From Xiphydria camelus (Eukaryota; Arthropoda; Insecta; Hymenoptera; Xiphydriidae): a stretch of DNA of 64,000 bases. Made by a program: the position numbers and the translations under genes. This document shows, piece by piece, positions 55,089 to 64,000 of the stretch. The DNA lies in NCBI GenBank assembly GCA_963678675.1, contig OY783196.1, positions 25,584,827-25,648,826 of the forward strand, written 5' to 3'. A model generated the notes under the pieces. The model was given only the letters and a program-made list of their open reading frames with translations. It did no database searches and was not told the DNA's origin. How positions within the stretch are numbered: position 1 is the first letter of the stretch; the number at the start of each line of letters is the position of its first letter.

Positions 55089-55548
55089 CCAAAAGGTCAT
55101 GTGCGCGCCAAAAAGTGCCTTTATAAAGCCAAAAGGGCGTACTTATGCAAAATTATTTTAATTCACTCAAATTTGCCTAAATATGAATAAATGAAGCGGA
55201 AAAAAATAATTGAAAACTTAAAAACAAAAGGGCGCATAGATTATGGTCAATACGCCCTTTTAGCGTTAAAATTCTTAATCGTGCGTTGGCATATTGTCCT
55301 TATTTTGTGAATTCGTAAACACAGGGGTCTATTGTAGGTTTCCAAAGACCCATAATGTGTGCGGAGAATTAAAAATCAGGAAAACTCTAATATCAAAAGG
55401 GCATATCGATCATATCCTGTGTGCCCTTTTGCCTTTAGTTTTTCAAATCTTCATTTGACCATTTTCGGTCCTTTTTTACGTATTTCTATCAGTTGCGAGA
55501 ACAAATTTTTTTCATAAACCCTTTTGGCTTTTACAACATCAAAAGGGC
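55089..55548. repeat. Cluster of CAAAAGGGC motifs forming three hairpins
   Basis: The 9-mer CAAAAGGGC or a close variant occurs about nine times in both orientations: 55090 (CAAAAGGTC), 55109 (CAAAAAGTGC), 55130, 55225, 55253-55262 (inverse), 55394, 55422-55431 (inverse), 55519-55528 (inverse), 55540. Three inverted pairs (55225/55262, 55394/55431, 55519/55548) form hairpins with 9-10-bp stems and loops of about 10-20 bp. The DNA between motifs is AT-rich and unrelated. This is not a simple tandem repeat. Confidence 0.75.
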
Positions 55549-55549
55549 T

Positions 55550-56130
55550 TAAAGCGACATATACGACCTTTAAGCATTAGTGACGCGAAATCCAAATTAA
55601 ATAAAATATAGAAAAATAAAAAATAAAAAATTCCTGTCGAGAGAGAATGGAGTTATAATTTCATTTTACCTAGAACTTCCGTTCAAATGGTGCTGAAGTT
55701 GTAAATTATTTCGGAAATTTATTGACAGGGTAGAATCTTCATGACCCTGAGTATACGCCGTCTTTAGGTTTACGTACGTAAAAGCCAACTGTTTTCATTC
55801 AATAGAAAACTAAACAACCAGTTGCTCGAAAAAGAATTAATGCTCATTGGTCAAATGCTCGATGACGACCAATAACCGCCGAATGCTCTTTGAACGATCG
55901 ATAATGACTGATAAGTGTTTCCGTTGAATGGATGTCTTTGCAAACACCTCATTGGGATTTCTACAGTTTGAACTTCTGCGTACGTCTTACAAACATGAAC
56001 TTATCGCACAGCAATACAAACGCGATTGCTATCACTGACGCATTCACAAAAAAAGAATGGATGATTACGTGAATAACCTTAGCTCTACAAGTAGGACATG
56101 AATACGAGCCAATGCGTATGTGAGAAAGCC
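55550..56130. other. Stretch without recognised features
   Basis: AT-rich, with one further GACCTTTAAGC half-motif near 55565. Nothing else recognised. Confidence 0.4.
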
Positions 56131-56154
56131 AGAGAGAGAGAGAGAGAGAGAGAG
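56131..56154 (+). repeat. (GA)n microsatellite
   Basis: About 12 AG units. Confidence 0.9.
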
Positions 56155-56281
56155 TATACAATTTTAAATGTCCCGAAGTTTGCTGAGGTGATGTAAGCCT
56201 CGAAACGGAAATCTCCAAACCACCTCTTTAGTGGCTTTAAGAAAAATGATTGAGGATATATGCTATAATTTTATTAAGACA

Positions 56282-56352
56282 TTAAATAAGTTTCCTAATA
56301 AACGACTTTGTGATAATAAAGTGCAGCATCTTTAGGAAACTTATTTAACAAC
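56282..56352. repeat. Short hairpin
   Basis: TAAATAAGTTTCCTAA (56284-56299) pairs with TTAGGAAACTTATTTAAC (56333-56350), loop about 33 bp. Confidence 0.7.
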
Positions 56353-56354
56353 CA

Positions 56355-57125
56355 ATGTGGTCAATTACTTTTAATGCGATAAGTTCAATTTCTGTTGATC
56401 CAGTTTCGAATCATTCCAGCGAAACGTTACAATAACATTTAAAATTTTTAATTGTACAAATGGATGAAAAAATATTTCGAGAATGGATCGCTGATACGAA
56501 AATTGAAACGAAAGAAAAAACATTTTCACTGTGCGCGCATGTCAAGCACCCTGTAAAGTGCAAATTCTTTCCAAATTCGATGGAGTAACGAAGACGGATC
56601 CTCCCGATTTCTCTAATCACACGATTCTGTTCTGGCTAATATCACGCGTCAGTCGAAGCGCCCCAGAAAACGCGTCGAAGTCGAAAACAGAACTCTACGA
56701 ATATCATCCGCGCTTCCGCGCGCTAACGATGACGAATTTACGAGAATTTAACGCAGAAATACCACATGTTCGAGCCTAAGCCAGACACGATCCTAACTAA
56801 ATCGAATGATAAACATACGAAATCGGAATCTAGGTTAAACTACTCGGACGCAGAACATCTCCGCGAAGAAACGATGAGCAGACCACCACGTCATTCTTTT
56901 CGATCATCGACGAAATAACATATCGTTTGCACCCCTCGAACGTTACGCGTCTTACATAGAAAATTCGAACGATGAATGAGTCACGTCGAAATTGAAAAAG
57001 AAATCCTATAAACATCTCCGAGAAAAGCGATATCGACATCGAAAAGAAAATCCTAAGATCATCGCACAGTGCACGTCGTGCATATGAGTGACAACGTATT
57101 CACTTGATCGGTATGCAATATATGT
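56355..57125. other. Stretch without recognised features
   Basis: Moderate composition with CG-richer 56640-57080. Frames on both strands lack signatures. Confidence 0.4.
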
Positions 57126-57129
57126 AGGT

Positions 57130-58345
57130 AGGTAAAAGTGGGATAGATGTCCCAGGAGGATAGACGCCCCCTCCCCACTTATTTCGAATATGTCAATATG
57201 GTTCAGGCAATGGAGTATTTCTGCTACCTCAGTTTACATGTTCGTGAACATAAGCATGCAAAATTTACCTATCAACTATATCAATTGAACATTTCTAACA
57301 GTTTGAAGTGGAGAGCACAACACCTTGTTAATTTAAGGTGAAATTGCCTCCACTAAAATAACGTCTACAGGATATTCTATGAAGAAAATCGACGTGAAAG
57401 TAATTTTTGCGAATCGGTAGAGTTAACTGATGAAGAATGTGCATTATAATGATTGTCGAAAGAAGAAGAAACAAATAGCGAGAGGGATGACGAAATCGTC
57501 AGAGTCGACGGGACAATAATAGTTCTGCAGTGAACTTTCAATTATTTCTGCTAATCGATTTATTGATGATTATATTTTCTTTATCGCTGTATTTTATAAT
57601 ATATCGATACCTTAGTTCTCTAATAGATCGTATCCCATATTTAGACAATTATCCAGGAGACGATAAAAACGTTTGTTATTCTTTAGAATAATCGTTATAA
57701 CAATTTGAATATTACAATAATATGATAATATCACTTGATGAAGAAATATTCAAATTGTTATAACGATTATTCTAAAGAATGACAAAAGTTTTTATCATCT
57801 CCAGGATATTTGTCTGAATGTGGGATACGACCGATTAGAACTACGGTATCGATATGTGAGATATCAGGTACTCGTATATTCATTATGAAATTTGTCTTTC
57901 TTACCTCTAAAATAAATTCTTCGTCTTATCAGACACACGGGGTATGTATCCTCCGAAATGCCGAAAACGTAATTTCTCATATTTTGGAATACCCGAGTCA
58001 TAAATTTTACCCCCACTTTGATATTTTTAATACTTTATTCGGTCTACTCAGATTATGAACTCCTATTTTGAACGTAAAGTTGGTAAAATATTCACTGACG
58101 GACAATTTTAGGCTTAACTTAGGGTTTCAATGCATTGGAAAATCGACCTACTATAGAGTCTAAAAGAATAGCTCTAAAATTTCGATTCGGGTATCTTGGC
58201 TTGTTTTATCCAAATTACATTTTTCTATTGTAGAAACTCTTACGTTCTAGTAAATAAACCATGTATTTACATTCTAACAACAATGAATATTGCTATATCA
58301 TTTGTATTCCTTAAGGGGGTAACTATCCCACTCTTATCCTATACC
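57130..58345. mobile_element. Candidate 1.2-kb TIR element with a nested MITE
   Basis: The left end has AAAAGTGGGATAGATGTCCC and the right end read inward TAAGAGTGGGATAGTTACCC, the core GTGGGATAG being shared. Inside are a 64-codon plus frame at 57147-57341 with no recognisable signature, and the MITE at 57613-57843. If one element, it is old and decayed. Confidence 0.45.
57613..57843. mobile_element. MITE with about 100-bp TIRs, 231 bp
   Basis: The arms begin TAGTTCTCTAATAGATCGTA or TAGTTCTAATCGGTCGTA and share TCCCA-ATT-AGACAA, CAGGAGA-GATAAAAAC, TTCTTTAGAATAATCGTTAT and AACAATTTGAATATT, with under 10% mismatch. The loop is about 35 bp. Confidence 0.88.
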
Positions 58346-58354
58346 TAGTAGACC

Positions 58355-58482
58355 CATTCTGTAACTCGTAGAGAAAATTGTTTAGCGTCGCTAATTCTTC
58401 TGCTCGCGTTTTCACATACTCCAAAAAATGTGCGCAGAAGAGTCAACGATACCGACAATCGTCGTGTCGAGTTACAGAATAA
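58355..58482. mobile_element. Small inverted-repeat element, about 125 bp
   Basis: ATTCTGTAACTCG (58359) and its inverse CGAGTTACAGAAT (ending about 58474) flank a non-coding interior with GCAGAAGAG and CTTCTGCTCGC as a second inverted pair. Confidence 0.6.
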
Positions 58483-59834
58483 CCCCGCGTGAATACCCGC
58501 CTTTTTCCAGCGTCTCGACGACGAACGATACGCAGATCACCGCGTTTTCATATCGCCGCGACGTCACCTCTCCCAATTAACGTCGACGGCATATCATCTG
58601 TGCTCTTCAAATTCATCTTGCGCAAATCCGGCACGCTCGAGCTATCCTCGTTAACCTCGTTCGCTCGTACGGGGCTCCCCGCGCGTTAAAAAATCAGCCG
58701 TATACCCGAACGACGACGAAAGGACGTACGGTTGATTTGGTCTGCTAAGCGTCATGTGTGTTACGGGCAGCTTATGCCATGATTCGTTCGTATTATTATA
58801 TGTTTTCGGTGGCGTGCCGAATTAGTACGACTGTATGACCACCATATGTACACATTTGTACAAGTATTGTATTTAAACGTATATAGGTATATGTGTACAC
58901 GTTTCTATACGCCGTCCGTATCAACCACCGCAGCGGGTGCGATCTCGCCAGCGGGCGAGGATTGACCATTACATCCGGCATGGTGGGGTGGCCACCTCCG
59001 GATTAATGTACAGGGAGCAGCTTATCGACAGCCCCTTGTCCGACTAAATAAATGTCCGAATTTTCCCAACAATAGCGCTCTGATACGTCCTGTAAAATGT
59101 ACGATACATTCTCAGAACGGGACGACCAATGCAGTTATATGTTACACGACGGGCTTAGCGTATTTTACACGGTCGAGACTTTGTTGCAAATGTTCATGGC
59201 GTGCGGATAATGCATTTCATATCTGTATTTATGCGCGTTTCTATTGAACGGTTTAATAACCGTAATGGAGTATAGCGATATAGAAGCAGATGGGGTAAAA
59301 TGAGACAATGAGGCAAGATGAGAGATTTGTTCGGTAGTTAGGTATAATGATATCCTCCGTCGTTATCCATATATACTAGTTCTTTGCCACCCAAGAGGGA
59401 TTAGTCTATCTGTAACTAAACTACAATTGGAATGGACCGAATTACAATAAACGTTGCTTGAAGGGGCATCATAGAAAATGAGGAAATATGTTGTAATATT
59501 CTCTAACGTAATGCATTGCTGCTTATCGATCGTCCTATATAAAATAGTTTGGTTGATATTCCAATTATTTGAATAATATAGGTGCTAATTATATTCAGAA
59601 TTTCTCTTGTATTTCTTTTCATTTTTAAATATTTCTCATCTGTTCTCATCTTCATCAATCGCAATGAATGAAACACGAATGAAAGCGATGCGTTTACCCG
59701 CTTTTAATGTGAAAGGAAGACCGTGAAATCGCAACATGGTAAAATGCGTAATGTGGAAAAATGAGTAATGTCCGATTTTACAGTTATATTCTACAGAAAT
59801 AGACATTTTGTGTTCTTTCACCCATTCTTTTATG
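58483..59834. other. Stretch without recognised features
   Basis: CpG-richer at 58480-58720 and 58910-58990, else AT-rich. GGTAAAATG-G words at 59291 and 59736 hint at an old element. Frames lack signatures. Confidence 0.4.
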
Positions 59835-60095
59835 TTAAAAACAACCGATTCTTCGTATTAATCCAACATTTCTTGAGTTAAAATTAATAAGAGGGTTGTT
59901 AAATCAACACCATGAATCAGTTGATTTTAATATACAAAAGTAGGTGAATCCTTTCTAATACAAAATTTTAAACTGCATACAGAATGTTCGGAAATTTAAC
60001 ATTCCTTCTGTTAATTTTAATACCAAAAATGTTGGATTAACACGAAGGATTGGTTGATTTTAATATAAAAATATGAGTGGATCATTTCCAACATA
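59835..60095. repeat. Family E copies in tandem
   Basis: Two partial copies: one around 59838-59970 (CCGATTCTTCGTATTAATCC, ATCAGTTGATTTTAATATAC, AGTAGGTGAATC) and one around 60005-60095 (TTGGATTAACACGAAGGATT, GGTTGATTTTAATATAAAAA, GAGTGGATC). Related to 23930-24130. Confidence 0.6.
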
Positions 60096-60166
60096 AAATG
60101 TCCAATTCGGTCTTCTTATAAAAAAATATTCCTATTTTCAAATTCAATCTGTAACCGGTATATATA

Positions 60167-60702
60167 CAGGGTGAGGCAGTGAAACAGCACGATTTCAATT
60201 CGGGCTAGCGGGCTTAGTGGGGAGTCACGAGAGTGGGGACTGGACCTTTGTCGCGTCTCGACAGAAGAAAATGTTATAGCCATGGAACGTTGGTCCAGTG
60301 AGCAACGCGCGTTTGCTGTAAGGACTATTATTGCTGTAAACTCTGAACGCTATGCTAACATGTTGGTAACTTTTTGTCCGCCAGGAATCGATGAATATGA
60401 CACTGATGATGAAACACTCTTACAGCAAGATGGTGTGACAAGCCATACTGCCAATGTTTCAATGGATTAGACTTGCTTTTCCTGGTCGTCCATTAGCAGA
60501 AATGTCGATATTCCATAGCCTGCCCGTTCACCAGATTTAACGGCTCTAGACTTTTTCCTTTGGGGTTACCTAAAGTCCAAAGCGTGTAAAGTACAGTTCC
60601 ACTAATGGAGACCTGATTTATGCTATTGTAAAATAAAACAACTTTTTTTAAATGTATTTTTTGCGATTTTTTAAAATCATTTCGTTTCACTGCCTCATCC
60701 TG
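60167..60702 (+). mobile_element. Internally deleted mariner-like element, 536 bp
   Basis: TIRs CAGGGTGAGGCAGTGAAACA and (inward) CAGGATGAGGCAGTGAAACG, flanked by TA. The plus strand keeps a transposase N-terminus (MERWSSEQRAFAVRT) joined by deletion to a late segment. The tip type resembles the foldback at 7077 (CAGGGTGCGGCAGT). Target TA lies within family D. Confidence 0.88.
60282..60600 (+). pseudogene. Mariner-like transposase remnant
   Basis: The first 62 codons run MERWSSEQRAFAVRTIIAVN and SERYANMLVTFCPPGIDEYD, then QQDGVTSHTANVSMD and a stop. Reading across frames continues AFPGRPLAEM and, after further breaks, DFFLWGYLKSKA. QQDG(A/V)-HT and DFFLWGYLKSK are conserved DDE-transposase blocks of the Tc1/mariner group. 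The helix-turn-helix region and the first catalytic aspartate block are deleted, and several frameshifts follow. Confidence 0.85.
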
Positions 60703-60888
60703 TATTTAATATTATCCAAAAATAAAATGTCCGAAAGAATAATTATTCGCAAAATTATAAGTGCATTTCTCTCTACGACATTGTGACACGTCATCGAAAC
60801 GCCAGAGACGTACTTATGTCAAGCTACGGGTGCGAGAGATACTTACAGTACAATGACGTAGCTGCACTTTTAAGTGTCGTTTTCCAGC

Positions 60889-61436
60889 TTAACCCTCCGT
60901 GTTCACACGTGCGTACAGTTCCGCAATGGTCACACATGAGTCAAATGGAACCAACCGATTTTTAAATAATAACTACATGAACAATATCCGTCCAATTTAA
61001 ATCCACAAATCATGGAATATTCTTCGAACATTGTAGAGAGAGAGAGAGAGAGAGAATAGGTATCTAAGCCCCGTGTCAACGTGAGAAATGAAATGATGAC
61101 ATATTTAAAAACGATCGTGAATATATTGATGCGTAAAAAATGAGTTACTTCACAAAAAGTGTCATAACTTCTTTATTTTTTGAATTTTCTTAATAAAGTG
61201 TAGGGATAATTCTCATAAGATGTGGTACTCTGAAGTAATAAATAGTTCTATAGTGCACGTTACAAGAACGATTATTTTTCGAAGTTCGAAGAAGGTTCGC
61301 AGTACGAGTTTTAAGAAGAAGCTTTGTATTCCGAGATCTGATGGCGGTCTAGTTGTGATTGTAAAAGAAAGAAGTACAGTCAGCTTCGAAATTGAAGCCT
61401 GGTTCAAGTACACCCTTGGCGACGATAGAGGGTTAA
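60889..61436 (-). mobile_element. piggyBac-type MITE, copy 2 (TTAA-bounded)
   Basis: Inverted, diverged copy of 16503-17040. On the minus strand it begins TTAACCCTCTATCGTCGCCA and passes GGCTTCAATTTCGAAGCTGA and CTGTACTTC, as copy 1 does. On the plus side it starts TTAACCCTCCGTGTTCACAC. It contains a (GA)n tract at 61035-61055 that copy 1 lacks. Copies 2 and 3 of family D show the target before insertion. Confidence 0.85.
61035..61055 (+). repeat. (GA)n microsatellite
   Basis: About ten AG units inside the TTAA MITE. Confidence 0.9.
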
Positions 61437-61589
61437 ATAAGGGCGAAAATAAGAAATGAAGAAATACGGGGTAAATAATTTTGTCGAAAATGTCGAGTCT
61501 GCAAAAAGAAAAAAATATGAGAAAACTGAATGATGTACATGTTACTTGCGTCATGTAAAAGGTGTCGCAAGATATACATCGAAGTAAGT

Positions 61590-63065
61590 CGAGTTATCTC
61601 TGGTCGCAGGGAGAATTATACGCCAATCCCCCGGATTCCTCCGAGCAGCTTCGACCGCGCGCTAAGTTCAGCGTACAACCGCCCCTACAATCAGGTGTCC
61701 CACCTTACTCCAATATACGTTCCCGGCCACTCGGTACGACGTGCTCGCGTGGAGTATGTATTCCGCACGGAACGAATGCATGGCGAACCCCTGAAAGTCC
61801 CTGAGGATTGACTCTCACTGCGATAACTTTACCGTGCAACCCTCGTAGAGCTATCCCATTCTCTTTCTCCCTTGCTCTCCAGATCGTTGGCGCCGCCCAC
61901 TTCGCCCGTCCCGGACGATACGTTCGGACTCGCGGAGAAATCTAATTTCGATATATGTAGTAGCGCGCGCACACGAAACACACGGTCGACGTTACGTGCG
62001 CGCCAACCAATGCGCGGGGTGCAAACACGTCGGGGTACGTGCTTACGATTCGACGCACACCGACATTCGCCCGCGTGTCCGGCGGTACGTGCAACGGCAT
62101 AATCTTGTAAATACATCGGGTAAGCGCGAGCGCTTACGGAATTACGCCGAGTAGGTACGCGAATCTGGCTTCGATAAAAGGACTGCGTACGGTGGGTTTG
62201 CGCAACGTGACCGCATATGTGCCGGCGTAAATGGTATCGTTGATAGAGCAGCCCGTGAATGAGAGGTACACGCTCGTGTGCGTAGGAAAAAAGCGCGCCC
62301 GCGTTATTACGAGAGAGAATCGGTCCGTGACACGGCGCGTTACAGTAATTGGAATTCTCTTTTATGTTGAATTCTTTATTTAAAATTACAAATCACGCGT
62401 TAAATCGTGCAGGTTGAACTCGAAGCGCAAATAATATTATCGTCTGGTTTGCAGTAAAAGCTGTCATTGTAACGTGAAACAAAAATATTGCGCCTATAAA
62501 TATTATTATCAATCGATTAACGCGTATTTTAACTAATTCTCATCCTCTCGAACTTTAAAATTAATCTACCACACGTGTAGCGAAACAGCGCGCGGGGTCC
62601 AACTTTTCCTATTTGTTCTCGCGGACGGCTTAACTGTGAGAAATATCTACTTTGCGCCATTCTCACCGCCGTACACGCTTCGCGAGTCGTAATAATATTC
62701 GCCGAGACACACACACGGCAACGGGAGTACGAGCGTTAATGGTTCGTTAGACGCGTCGAGGAGCGGAAACGCGCGTTCGAAGGAAATCATCATTTAAAAC
62801 CGAGATTCGTTGTGAGCGACGACTTAAAAGTCGTTTAACATTTCGCGTCGAGAGCAAACGGGCGTGGCGCTGTTTACCGGGCGAACAATGGTCCGCCGGC
62901 CGAGGCCTCTACGCAATTAACAAAAGAATATTAATTCGACGACGTCACGACGAATGCTTCTTTTCAGGCATTTCGTGCAAACGAGATTCTCCGAAAGGCG
63001 AGGGCACGTTAACCGGCGTCCGGGAAACTCTGTATCCCACAGTATTGACCGATAGCTGCGTATAA
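61590..63065. promoter_or_regulatory. CpG-rich island without recognised exon
   Basis: CG-dense at 61600-62360 and again 62560-63010. Frames at 61530-61811, 61562-61804, 62116-61829 and 61872-62102 overlap one another on both strands and lack signatures. Likely a regulatory or promoter-type island; no core promoter pair was confirmed. Confidence 0.35.
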
Positions 63066-63389
63066 TGTGGAACTCCGTACAATTTAAAATTCGAATATCG
63101 CTACGCGCATTTTTGCCAATCAGTTCCGATCGAATACGTATTTCGAATCTTTCTCTACAGAGGGATATCGAATAACCAAATGACTGTCCAACCTACACAC
63201 GAGTATAACATTGAAATAAATATTGCAGAAGGAAAAGTTTTCCACAAATGAAAAAGACCAGATGACCAGTTACAAATATTCAATGAAATGTTGTATTGGA
63301 TTTATCGTCGAAAAGCGTTTTTATCTGTCGCTCTTTACTTTTTGTCGATCAATATACTGTATGGCTATACGTTCAATCTAAACTGTACG

Positions 63390-63432
63390 CCATACGATTC
63401 GATACGATACGATTCGATACGATTCGATATTA
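63390..63432 (+). repeat. Short pentamer tandem repeat (CGATA/CGATT)n
   Basis: ACGATTCGATACGATACGAT-type units alternate CGATT and CGATA about eight times. Confidence 0.85.
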
Positions 63433-63521
63433 AATATTTACTATATAGCCGCGTGGGCGATATGAATACAGCGCATATCGAATGAATATCTATGTACGAT
63501 ATGCATATTCGATTGGCAGTA

Positions 63522-63760
63522 TACTGCCCAACTATGCTGAAGGGTAGTAACTAGCAAAACAAATCAAAATGCGTTTCTTGGTACCATTGAATATCTTGAA
63601 TCATTTTGTACCCAAATTTTGTACCCTTTTTTAATGTTAAAACTAGGTTTTATTAGTAATCTGTCTTGGAAACCCTTCGGCTAAAGGCATGAAAGTTACA
63701 GTTGATTTTCTACAAGTTTGTCGGTTAGCAGTTACTGCCTTTCTCCATAGTTGGGCAGTA
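63522..63760. mobile_element. MITE with TACTGCCCAACTATG tips, 239 bp
   Basis: Inverted ends TACTGCCCAACTATG, followed by GAAGGGTAGTAACT or GAAAGGCAGTAACT. TA lies outside both tips, suggesting a mariner-type target. The interior has two TTTTGTACCC words and no coding content. Confidence 0.82.
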
Positions 63761-63798
63761 TAGGTTCGACAGAGGGTCCGGACTTGGATTTACGACAT

Positions 63799-63928
63799 GG
63801 CAAATATAATGTAGACGATTTTGTGGAAGTATAGACGATGAGCGTCATCATTGATTGGTCGTCGTGTGTAATGAGAAGTTAAACAGGATCTCGGCAAGTG
63901 CCAGTGATGAAACTCTTCAGTCAGGTAA
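63799..63928 (+). repeat. Repeat family F, copy 2
   Basis: Inverse of 54308-54432 (see there). It reads GCAAATATAATGTAGACGAT, GTATAGACGATGAGCGTCAT, GTTAAACAGGATCTC, CTCTTCAGTCAGGT. The CAGGTAAGT at its end resembles a splice donor, but no coding sequence precedes it. Confidence 0.75.
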
Positions 63929-64000
63929 GTACGCCTAATTCTTACCAGATTTGACTCTAGTTCTAGTTAGAATCTGGCTTACCCACCTTGGTTTGAGTTT

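Larger units (their letters stand above)
60115..61540 (+). repeat. Dispersed repeat family D, copy 4, interrupted twice
   Basis: The family words run in order but are split: 60115-60166, then a mariner-like element (60167-60702), then 60703-60888, then a TTAA MITE (60889-61436), then 61437-61540 (AATAAGGGCGAAAATAAG, AATACGGGGTAAATAATTTT). Copies 1-3 show the undivided sites (GTATACATGTTTAAT and CAGCTCAAATAAGGCC / AATTAAATAAGGTC). Confidence 0.85.

Noticed and set aside
55089..55548. CRISPR-like array from the regularly repeated CAAAAGGGC
   Set aside because: The motif is only 9 bp, occurs in both orientations with irregular spacing, and the genome is eukaryotic.

Overview
The window looks like a piece of an insect nuclear genome, most likely hymenopteran and perhaps an ant. 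This is inferred from the AT-rich background broken by CpG-dense islands, the mariner-type, Helitron and non-LTR element remnants, and the many terminal-inverted-repeat (TIR) elements; no species can be named. There is no bacterial gene organisation, no rRNA or tRNA and no CRISPR array that I could see. Most open reading frames longer than 60 codons appear to be chance frames, especially in the GC-rich islands.

One host protein-coding gene is supported, on the minus strand at the left. Four coding segments (12474-12462, 12107-12030, 3995-3814, 2772-2574) join with canonical splice sites and matching phases into one 157-codon frame of a charged, probably helical protein. I cannot assign it to a family. 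Its 3' end lies left of the window or in exons I could not find. Its 8-kb second intron (12029-3996) is packed with elements: a Harbinger-like TIR element, a foldback made of two mariner-like transposase ends, a 5'-truncated non-LTR retrotransposon with an 11-bp target duplication, a small inverted-repeat element with a well-formed hammerhead ribozyme motif in sense with the gene, and an internally deleted mariner.

From 12.5 to 64 kb I find no convincing protein exon. This part is a mosaic of MITEs and foldback elements: 12967, 14087, 16503, 17872, 21456, 21716, 26615, 27995, 37816, 38954, 40010, 43136, 44124, 47776, 50276, 50839, 51074, 51341, 57613, 63522. It also holds broken autonomous elements: a mariner at 19811-20341, a Helitron 3' end at 22361-22914, and a mariner-like copy at 60167-60702. 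Several low-copy families occur two to four times. In three cases an uninterrupted copy elsewhere acts as an empty site and confirms an insertion. Two TTAA-bounded elements (16503 and 60889) are diverged inverted copies of one piggyBac-type MITE.

CpG-rich islands without recognisable coding sequence lie at about 14.9-16.3, 31.8-33.0, 33.8-34.6, 42.5-44.1, 46.5-47.3, 48.6-50.8, 51.8-53.0 and 61.6-63.1 kb. The 46.5-47.3 island contains a well-spaced TATA/initiator pair on the plus strand, so a gene may start there and extend right.

The signals most worth a second look are the intronic hammerhead motif (9660-9709), a 320-bp palindrome whose arms differ at one position in about 150 (44124-44443), and a cluster of CAAAAGGGC motifs in both orientations forming three hairpins (55089-55548).
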